Positions 57,924 to 64,000 of a stretch of DNA of 64,000 nt are shown in pieces. The notes under the pieces were generated by a model, which was not told where the DNA came from, ran no database searches, and saw nothing but the letters and a program-made list of their open reading frames with translations. The translations under genes and the position numbers were made by a program. Origin of the DNA: Streptomyces viridochromogenes (GTDB lineage Bacteria > Actinomycetota > Actinomycetes > Streptomycetales > Streptomycetaceae); assembly GCF_001270495.1 (NCBI RefSeq), contig NZ_LGUR01000025.1, positions 78,098-142,097 of the forward strand, written 5' to 3'. Within the stretch, counting starts at the first letter, position 1. Each line of letters opens with the position of its first letter.

Positions 57924-60176
57924 GTGTCCCGCACCGCACTGCGCATCTGCCCCCTGTGCGAGGCCACCTGCGGCCTGGCCCTCACCATCGAGGGGGCCGA
58001 GGTCACCCGTGCTCGCGGTGATCGCGACGATGTGTTCAGCAAGGGGTTCATCTGCCCCAAGGGCGCCTCCTTCGGGGCCGTCGACGGCGACCCCGACCGG
58101 CTGCGCACCCCGCTCGTGCGCAGGGACGGCGAGCTGCGCGAGGCCACCTGGGAGGAGGCCTTCGACGCGGTCGCCGCCGGTATCCGCCCGGTCGTCGAGC
58201 GGTACGGGCCGAACTCGGTGGGCGTCGTGCTCGGCAACCCCAACGTGCACACCGTGGCCGGCGCGCTCTATCCGCCGGTCCTGCTCGCCGGCCTCGGCAC
58301 CCGCAGCGTCTTCACCGCCTCCACGGTCGACCAGATGCCCAAGCACGTCTCCAGCGGACTGCTCTACGGCGACGCCCTCGCGATCCCCGTACCGGACCTG
58401 GACCACACCGACCACCTCCTCCTCATCGGCGCCAACCCGCTGGAGTCCAACGGCAGCCTCTGCACCGCCGCCGATTTCCCGGGCAAGCTGAAGGCGCTCA
58501 AGGCCCGCGGCGGCACCCTCACCGTGATCGACCCGCGCCGCACCCGCACCGCCAAGCTCGCCGACCGGCACATCGCGATCAGGCCCGGGACGGATGCGCT
58601 ACTCCTCGCGGCGATGGCGTACGTCCTCTTCGAGGAGGACCTCGTCGACCTCGGGGATCTCGCGCCCCATGTGGACGGCGTCGACGAACTCCGCGCGGTC
58701 ATCGGCGACTTCGCTCCCGAAGCCGTCACCGGCGCCTGTGACGTGGAGGCCGGCACGATCCGCCTCCTCGCCCGCGAACTCGCCGGCGCCCCCACCGCCG
58801 CCGTCTACGGCCGCATCGGCAGCTGCACCGTCCCGCACGGCACCCTGGCCAGCTGGCTCGTCGACGTCCTCAACATCCTCACCGGCAACCTCGACCGCCC
58901 CGGCGGCGCCCTCTTCCCGCAGGCGGCGACCGACAAGACGCCCCGCCCCGCCGGGCCCGGCCACGGCTTCGCGCTCGGGCGCTGGCACTCCCGAGTGAGT
59001 CGACACCCCGAGGCCAAGGGCGAGTTGCCGCTCGCCGCGCTCGCCGAGGAGATCGACACCGCGACCGAGGAGGGCGAGCCGATCCGGGCCGTCATCGCCG
59101 TCGCCGCCAACCCGGTGCTGTCGTCCCCGGACGGCGACCGGCTCGACAAGGCCCTCGGCTCGCTCGACTTCATGGTCAGCGTCGACCCGTACCTCAACGA
59201 GACCTCGCGCCACGCCGACGTCGTACTGCCGCCGCCCCCGCCCTCGCAGAGCCCGCACCACGACTTCGCCCTCAACACCCTCGCCGTCCGCAACCAGGTG
59301 CGCTACACCCGCCCCGCCGTCCCGCTGGAGGCCGGGCGGATGGCCGAGTCCGAGATCCTGGCCCGGCTGGTCCTCGCCGCCACCGGTATGCACGGCGCCG
59401 ACCCGTCCGCCGTCGACGACCTGGTCATCGGCCAGACCCTCGGCAAGGCGGTCAAGGAGCCGCACTCGCCCGTGCACGGCCGGGACCCGGGCGAGCTCGC
59501 CGCGCAACTCACCGGCCTCACCGGCCCCGAGCGGCGCCTCGACATGATGCTGCGCCTGGGCCCGTACGGCGACGGCTTCGGCGTACGGCAGGACGGGCTG
59601 ACCCTGGAGAGGCTGCTCGCGCATCCGCACGGCATCGACCTCGGGCCGCTGGCGTCCCGGCTCCCGCAGCCCCTGAAGACCGTCAGCGGCAAGGTGGAGC
59701 TGCTGCCGGGGCCCATCGCCGACGACCTGCCCCGCCTCCGGGCGGCCCTGCGCGAGCGCGCCGACGGACTCGTCCTGGTCGGCCGCCGTCATCTGCGGTC
59801 CAACAACAGCTGGATGCACAACGTGCCCGTCCTGACCGGCGGCAGCAACCGCTGCACCCTGCACATCCATCCCGAGGACGCCGAGCGGCTCGGCGTCCGG
59901 GACGGGGCGGCCGTACGGCTGAAGGGCGCCGGAGGAGAGGTGACCGCCCCCGCAGAGGTCACCGACGGCGTGCGCCCGGGCGTGGTGAGCCTGCCGCACG
60001 GCTGGGGGCACGACCGCCCCGGCACCCGCCTCAGCCACGCCGCGGCCGACCCCGGCGTCAACGTCAACCAGCTCCTCGACGGCAGCCTGCTCGACCCGCT
60101 CTCGGGCAACGCGGTGCTCAACGGGGTGCCGGTCGAAGTGGCTTCGGTGGCCGAAAAGATCACGGCTCTGACCTGA
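57924..60176 (+). CDS. Molybdopterin oxidoreductase (DMSO-reductase family, single Fe-S cluster)
   Basis: 750 aa. An N-terminal 4Fe-4S motif C9-x2-C12-x3-C16-x27-C44 (CPLCEATCGL...FICPKG) precedes the bis-MGD domain: GANPLESNGSL, ARGGTLTVIDPRRTRTAKLADRHIAIRPGTDALLL, LNILTGNLDRPGGALFP. The C-terminal molydopterin dinucleotide-binding domain has RRHLRSNNSWMHNVPVLTGGSNRCTLHIHPEDA and VVSLPHGWGHDRPG. It has no Tat signal, so it is cytoplasmic; similar proteins are called formate-dehydrogenase-like or nitrate-reductase-like but the substrate is unproven. GTG 57924 with GGGAGG upstream. No electron-transfer subunit genes are nearby. Confidence 0.9.
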   Translation: MSRTALRICPLCEATCGLALTIEGAEVTRARGDRDDVFSKGFICPKGASFGAVDGDPDRLRTPLVRRDGELREATWEEAFDAVAAGIRPVVERYGPNSVGVVLGNPNVHTVAGALYPPVLLAGLGTRSVFTASTVDQMPKHVSSGLLYGDALAIPVPDLDHTDHLLLIGANPLESNGSLCTAADFPGKLKALKARGGTLTVIDPRRTRTAKLADRHIAIRPGTDALLLAAMAYVLFEEDLVDLGDLAPHVDGVDELRAVIGDFAPEAVTGACDVEAGTIRLLARELAGAPTAAVYGRIGSCTVPHGTLASWLVDVLNILTGNLDRPGGALFPQAATDKTPRPAGPGHGFALGRWHSRVSRHPEAKGELPLAALAEEIDTATEEGEPIRAVIAVAANPVLSSPDGDRLDKALGSLDFMVSVDPYLNETSRHADVVLPPPPPSQSPHHDFALNTLAVRNQVRYTRPAVPLEAGRMAESEILARLVLAATGMHGADPSAVDDLVIGQTLGKAVKEPHSPVHGRDPGELAAQLTGLTGPERRLDMMLRLGPYGDGFGVRQDGLTLERLLAHPHGIDLGPLASRLPQPLKTVSGKVELLPGPIADDLPRLRAALRERADGLVLVGRRHLRSNNSWMHNVPVLTGGSNRCTLHIHPEDAERLGVRDGAAVRLKGAGGEVTAPAEVTDGVRPGVVSLPHGWGHDRPGTRLSHAAADPGVNVNQLLDGSLLDPLSGNAVLNGVPVEVASVAEKITALT

Positions 60177-60247
60177 GCAAAGCTCTGACCTGGAGTTTTG
60201 CGCTTATTGCTCGCATGTCAACGTCTTGTTAACGCTGTTTGAAGGGA

Positions 60248-60301
60248 CCTAACGTCGTCCCACCGCCGGCCCTGGTGGGTCGTTCAAGGGCGAACGTTAG
60301 G
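60248..60301 (+). promoter_or_regulatory. Structured leader upstream of the citrate transporter gene
   Basis: Outer perfect 8-bp arms CCTAACGT (60248-60255) and ACGTTAGG (60294-60301) enclose an inner stem CCCACC/GGTGGG. The element ends 9 nt before the start codon, so the right arm would overlap the ribosome-binding region. It could be an operator or an RNA switch. Confidence 0.5.
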
Positions 60302-60310
60302 TATCCACTC

Positions 60311-61738
60311 ATGCTGACCATCCTTGGCTTCGCCATGATCGCGACCTTCCTGGTCCTGATCATGATGAAGAAGATGTCGCCGATCGCGGCGCTCGTGTTG
60401 ATTCCGGCACTGTTCTGTGTGTTCGTCGGAAAGGGCGCCAAGCTCGGTGACTACGTCATCGAAGGCGTCACCAGCCTCGCCCCGACCGCGGCGATGCTCA
60501 TGTTCGCGATCGTCTACTTCGGTGTGATGATCGACGTCGGCCTCTTCGACCCGATCGTCCGGGGCATCCTGAAGTTCGCCAAGGCCGACCCGATGCGGAT
60601 CGTCGTCGGTACGGCGATCCTCGCCGCGATCGTCTCGCTCGACGGCGACGGCTCGACCACCTTCATGATCACCGTCTCGGCGATGTACCCGCTGTACAAG
60701 CGCCTGAAGATGAGCCTGGTCGTGATGACCGGTGTGGCCGCGATGGCCAACGGCGTGATGAACACCCTGCCGTGGGGCGGCCCGACCGCCCGCGCCGCCA
60801 CCGCGCTGAAGGTGGACGCCAGCGAGATCTTCGTCCCGATGATCCCGGCCCTCGCCGTCGGCCTCCTCGCCGTCGTCGTCCTCTCGTACTTCCTCGGTCT
60901 GCGCGAGCGCAAGCGGCTCGGCGTGCTCACCCTGGACCAGGTCCTGGTGGAGGAGAAGGCCGAGGAGAAGGCGACCGAGACGGTTCTGGTCGGCGCCGGC
61001 TCCGGTGCCGGCGGCACGGGCAAGGACGCGGTCACCACCGGCGGCTCCGGCACCGACGCCGAGGACGAGGACGACGCCGAGGACGAGAAGAAGCGCTTCC
61101 AGGTCCTCGACCCGAACCGTCCCACCCTGCGCCCCAAGCTCTACTGGTTCAACGCGCTGCTCACGGTCGCCCTGCTCACCTGCATGATCATGGAGTGGCT
61201 GCCGATCCCGGTGCTGTTCCTGCTTGGCGCCGCGCTCGTGCTCACCGTGAACTTCCCGCACATCCCGGACCAGAAGGCCCGCCTCGCCGCCCACGCCGAC
61301 AACGTCCTCAACGTCTCCGGCATGGTCTTCGCCGCCGCCGTCTTCACCGGCGTCCTCCAGGGCACCGGCATGGTCGACCACATGGCCCGCTGGATGGTCG
61401 ACGTCATCCCCGAGGGCATGGGTCCGCACATGGCTCTGGTCACCGGCGTCCTGAGCCTCCCGCTCACCTACTTCATGTCGAACGACGGCTTCTACTTCGG
61501 CGTCCTGCCGGTCCTCGCCGAGGCCGGCGCCGCGCACGGCGTCACCCCGCTGGAGATGGCCCGCGCCTCCCTGGTCGGCCAGCCGCTGCACATGTCGAGC
61601 CCGCTCGTCCCGGCCGTGTACGTCCTGGTCGGCATGGCCAAGGTCGAGTTCGGCGACCACACCAGGTTCGTGGTGAAGTGGGCCGCGCTCACATGCCTCG
61701 TCATCCTCGGGGCAGGGATGCTCTTCGGAATCATCTGA
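60311..61738 (+). CDS. CitMHS-family metal-citrate transporter
   Basis: 475 aa, about 11-12 membrane helices. Family features: MLTILGFAMIATFLVLIMMKKMSPIAALVLIPALFCVF, the first conserved re-entrant-type segment AAIVSLDGDGSTTFMITVSAMYPLYKRL, and its second-half counterpart SLPLTYFMSNDGFYFGVLPVLAEAG with QPLHMSSPLVPAVY. A cytoplasmic acidic loop lies about residues 215-280 (EDEDDAEDEKKR). CitMHS carriers import citrate complexed to Mg, Ca or Fe with protons; the Streptomyces coelicolor CitSc is an example I recall. ATG 60311 just after a structured leader. The next MFS gene starts 22 nt later. Confidence 0.92.
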   Translation: MLTILGFAMIATFLVLIMMKKMSPIAALVLIPALFCVFVGKGAKLGDYVIEGVTSLAPTAAMLMFAIVYFGVMIDVGLFDPIVRGILKFAKADPMRIVVGTAILAAIVSLDGDGSTTFMITVSAMYPLYKRLKMSLVVMTGVAAMANGVMNTLPWGGPTARAATALKVDASEIFVPMIPALAVGLLAVVVLSYFLGLRERKRLGVLTLDQVLVEEKAEEKATETVLVGAGSGAGGTGKDAVTTGGSGTDAEDEDDAEDEKKRFQVLDPNRPTLRPKLYWFNALLTVALLTCMIMEWLPIPVLFLLGAALVLTVNFPHIPDQKARLAAHADNVLNVSGMVFAAAVFTGVLQGTGMVDHMARWMVDVIPEGMGPHMALVTGVLSLPLTYFMSNDGFYFGVLPVLAEAGAAHGVTPLEMARASLVGQPLHMSSPLVPAVYVLVGMAKVEFGDHTRFVVKWAALTCLVILGAGMLFGII

Positions 61739-61760
61739 CTTTTCCACGGAGGATTCGCAC

Positions 61761-62999
61761 ATGGCGCCCGGTGGGAACCGCGGCTGGCTGCTCCGCCTCG
61801 TCATCGCCTTCAGCTTCGCGCAGGGGGCGGTGTCGATGGCGCGGCCCGCCGTCTCCTACCGGGCCCTGGCGTTGGGTGCGGACGAGCGGGCGATCGGCGT
61901 GATCGCGGGGGTCTACGCCCTGCTCCCGCTGTTCGCCGCGGTCCCGCTGGGCCGCCGCACCGACCATGGCCGCTGTGCGCCGCTGCTGCCCGTCGGCGTC
62001 GTCCTGATATCCGGGGGCTGCGCGATGAGCGGCCTCGCGAACTCCCTGTGGGCGATGGCGATCTGGAGCGGGGTGATGGGCCTCGGCCACCTCTGCTTCG
62101 TCATCGGCGCCCAGTCCCTCGTCGCCCGCCAGTCCGCCCCGCACGAACAGGACCGCAACTTCGGCCACTTCACCATCGGTGCCTCGCTCGGCCAGCTGAT
62201 CGGGCCGATCGCCGCCGGCGCGCTGATCGGCGGCCGGGACATGGCGGGGACCAGCGCGCTCGCCCTGCTGGTGGCGGGCGCGGGCGGCGCCGTCGCGCTC
62301 ACCTCGCTGTGGCGCATAGAGCGCCGTACGACGGCCAGGTCCCGCAAGGAGCGAGGCGACCGCGTCCCCGTCCAGCGCATCCTGCGTGCCCGGGGCGTGC
62401 CCGCCGGCATCTTCATCAGCCTCGCGGTGCTGTCCGCGACCGACATCCTCACCGCCTACCTCCCGGTGGTCGGCGAGCACCGGGGCATCGCGCCGTCCGT
62501 GATCGGCCTCCTGCTCAGCCTGCGCGCGGCGGCCACCATCGCCTGCCGCCTGGTCCTGACGCCCCTGCTGCGGCTGCTGGGCCGGTCCCTGCTGCTGACG
62601 GTGACCTGTCTGCTGGCCGCCCTGCTGTGCGCGGGGATCGCGCTGCCGGTGCCCGTGTGGGGGCTCGCCCTGATGCTGGCGGTGCTCGGCTTCTGCCTCG
62701 GTGTCGGACAGCCCCTGTCGATGACGACGGTCGTCCAGGCCGCCCCCGACGGCGCCCGCTCCACCGCCCTCGCCCTGCGCCTGACCGGCAACCGCCTCGG
62801 CCAGGTCGCCGCCCCGGCGTCGGCGGGCCTGATCGCGGGCCTCGCGGGGGTGGCGGCGCCGTTCGTGATGCTGGGGGCGCTGTTGCTGCTGTCGGCGGGG
62901 ATAGCGCTGCGGGCGCCGGCGCGGCCGGTGGCGGAGTCGGAGGACCCCGGGGAGCGTGGCCGGTCGAGGTCCGTGTTGCGGCGAAAGAGTGGAATCTAA
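61761..62999 (+). CDS. MFS transporter, 12 TM
   Basis: 412 aa with about 12 helices. VSMARPAVSYRALALGADERAIGVIAGVYALLPLFAAVPLGRRTDHGR is motif-A-like; the RxGRRTD loop is reduced, but the fold matches an MFS of the SET/YfcJ type. The middle loop and C-terminal half (RLTGNRLGQVAAPASAGLIAGLAG) are conserved. GGAGG is seven bases before the ATG. It lies 22 nt after the citrate transporter gene, in an operon. A role in moving an organic acid is suggested only by this context. Confidence 0.88.
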   Translation: MAPGGNRGWLLRLVIAFSFAQGAVSMARPAVSYRALALGADERAIGVIAGVYALLPLFAAVPLGRRTDHGRCAPLLPVGVVLISGGCAMSGLANSLWAMAIWSGVMGLGHLCFVIGAQSLVARQSAPHEQDRNFGHFTIGASLGQLIGPIAAGALIGGRDMAGTSALALLVAGAGGAVALTSLWRIERRTTARSRKERGDRVPVQRILRARGVPAGIFISLAVLSATDILTAYLPVVGEHRGIAPSVIGLLLSLRAAATIACRLVLTPLLRLLGRSLLLTVTCLLAALLCAGIALPVPVWGLALMLAVLGFCLGVGQPLSMTTVVQAAPDGARSTALALRLTGNRLGQVAAPASAGLIAGLAGVAAPFVMLGALLLLSAGIALRAPARPVAESEDPGERGRSRSVLRRKSGI

Positions 63000-63099
63000 C
63001 GGGTCGTAGGGCGCTGCTCCCGCGATTCGGCGCGCACATGTGAAAGAGAGTCAAGCAAAGCGCGATTTGTACGAAAATCGTCTGACTCGGAGGATTCGC

Positions 63100-63714
63100 A
63101 TGCCCACCACGCCTCTGCCACGCCGCGCCGGAATGCGCATCGCCGCCGTCACGGCGCTGACCGCCGCGCTCACCCCGCTCTCCGGGCTGCCGGCGGCGGG
63201 CGCCGCGCCGATGGCCCCCGGGGACAACGGAACCGTCAAGATCCACACGGCGCCGTGGGACGGGGTCGCGCGCACGCCGTACGGTGACGCGATCGACGAG
63301 CCGAGGGTCTGCCGGTTCTACCTCGACGCCGCCAACTTCGAAACCATCACGGCCGTCACCTGGAACATCAGGACCCAGCCCGAGGTCCCGAGTGGTGCCA
63401 CGCTGCGCGGGACCCTCAATCTCGCGGGTGGCATCGGCCACACCGAGGACCTGAACCTGCCCGACGGGCAATACCGGCTCGCCTGGTCGTTCGCGGGGAT
63501 GACCGGCAGTGAGCGGGAGAAGACGTTCACGGTCGACTGCCGGTCCTCGATGTCGACTCCTTCGCCCGGCCCCCAGGGCGGTCCGCCCGCCGGAGGTGGC
63601 GGGATCGCCCGCGATGAGGCGTTCACCACGGTCGCCGGCGCGGGTGCCGTGGGCCTGGCCGCGGTGGGCGGGGTGATCTGGTTCCGGCTCCGTCGTCGTA
63701 CGCATGGCGCGTAG
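63100..63714 (+). CDS. Secreted, C-terminally membrane-anchored protein (class F sortase partner)
   Basis: 204 aa. Signal peptide about 1-36 (RIAAVTALTAALTPLSGLPAAGA). The mature domain GDNGTVKIHTAPWDG ... EPRVCRFYLDAANFETITAVTWNIRTQPEV ... GTLNLAGGIGHTEDLNLPDGQYRLAWSF matches a family typically encoded just before class F sortase genes in Streptomyces. A Gly/Pro-rich linker then leads to a helix (VAGAGAVGLAAVGGVIWF) and RLRRR. No clear LPxTG-type motif is visible before the helix. GGAGG precedes the ATG at 63100. Its last 11 nt overlap the next gene. Confidence 0.82.
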   Translation: MPTTPLPRRAGMRIAAVTALTAALTPLSGLPAAGAAPMAPGDNGTVKIHTAPWDGVARTPYGDAIDEPRVCRFYLDAANFETITAVTWNIRTQPEVPSGATLRGTLNLAGGIGHTEDLNLPDGQYRLAWSFAGMTGSEREKTFTVDCRSSMSTPSPGPQGGPPAGGGGIARDEAFTTVAGAGAVGLAAVGGVIWFRLRRRTHGA

Positions 63715-64000
63715 AAGGCGGCGCAGGCCCTGGTACCGGAGGCGCGCCTACCGCCTGGCGAGGACGGCCGTACTGACCTTCTTGCTGGTGGTGGGCGGCC
63801 TCTGGCTGAGCGAGCGGAGGGAGCCGCCCGCCGGAGCGGTCGCATCGGCGCCGGGCTCTCCCGAGGCCACCGACGTCCGCACCGGCGCCACCGGGGCTGG
63901 TGGCGCCGGACCGTCCGGTGGCCGGGGGGAGGACGCCGGTGCCGGTGCCGCCGCCGACGCCCGCCCCGGCACCACCGGCCCAGCCACGGGAGTTCGCGAG
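63704..64000 (+). CDS. Probable class F sortase, 5' part (runs off window end)
   Basis: Open from ATG 63704 to the window edge (99 codons) without a stop. The product begins [20 protein letters not shown], then a membrane anchor TAVLTFLLVVGGLWLSE, then an Ala/Gly/Pro-rich extracytoplasmic linker (PPAGAVASAPGSPEATDVRT). Class F sortases have this short anchor and linker, and the preceding gene is the usual partner type. The catalytic TLxTC part lies outside the window, so the call rests on context. It overlaps the preceding gene by 11 nt. Confidence 0.6.
   Translation, partial: MARRRRRRPWYRRRAYRLARTAVLTFLLVVGGLWLSERREPPAGAVASAPGSPEATDVRTGATGAGGAGPSGGRGEDAGAGAAADARPGTTGPATGVRE

Noticed and set aside
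1-64000. CRISPR arrays, tRNA/rRNA genes, integrases, insertion sequences, antibiotic gene cluster
   Set aside because: None could be recognised; the region reads as conserved chromosomal DNA with ordinary intergenic lengths.

Overview
The window is chromosomal DNA from a high-GC actinomycete, almost certainly a Streptomyces. The reasons are strong third-position GC bias, frequent GTG and TTG starts, streptogrisin-type proteases, a SepF-like SflA protein, class E/F sortase substrates, an ECF SigK/RskA pair, and a gene order that from memory (not checked) resembles the S. coelicolor SCO1710-SCO1760 region. No phage, conjugative element, insertion sequence, rRNA, tRNA or CRISPR was seen.

Left third (1-29 kb): the 3' part of a WYL regulator runs into a lone cytochrome oxidase subunit I gene. 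Next come an I78 inhibitor, a PAP2-family membrane protein, a PIG-V-like mannosyltransferase, a DHA2 drug exporter, a glutaryl-CoA-dehydrogenase-like enzyme, sflA and a DUF5685 protein with a cysteine-rich tail. A decayed DUF1684 gene precedes two streptogrisin genes that flank a slipin gene. A dnaE2-imuB-like mutasome operon follows, with a near-consensus SOS box. Then come a cupin/MarR pair, a secreted lipase, a sortase-anchored LPMO, acetyltransferases, a methyltransferase, a GntR regulator, a DUF72 protein and a DUF5925 AAA ATPase. A 45-codon gene sits at 24494-24631.

Middle (29-41.6 kb): a surface-polysaccharide locus. One minus-strand operon with overlapping start and stop codons carries two GT2 glycosyltransferases, a CE4 deacetylase and a 1285-aa protein that fuses a Wzx-type flippase to a GT-C-like membrane domain. 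A CelD/BcsL-type acyltransferase and a small membrane protein lie upstream, and a convergent membrane-anchored GH39-like hydrolase lies at the other end. A subtilase and an SGNH lipase follow.

Right part (41.6-64 kb): a receptor-like Ser/Thr kinase; a DUF4331 / TPR / His-rich Ni-Co transporter group; and a divergent sigK-rskA pair. The divergent promoters of sigK and of the DUF4331 gene share one ECF-type motif with the same 15-nt spacer, which ties the envelope genes to SigK. Then come a DrrAB-like ABC exporter with a divergent TetR and two palindromic operators, a standalone type-ISP-like protein, a GntR/hmgA homogentisate pair, a lipoprotein/TetR pair, a molybdopterin oxidoreductase, a CitMHS citrate transporter with an MFS gene, and a secreted protein followed by the start of a probable class F sortase cut by the window edge.

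Two coding regions (the TPR gene and hmgA) appear to contain dispersed GC-rich Streptomyces repeats read in frame at their N-termini. All functional statements rest on sequence reading and family knowledge; no searches were run.
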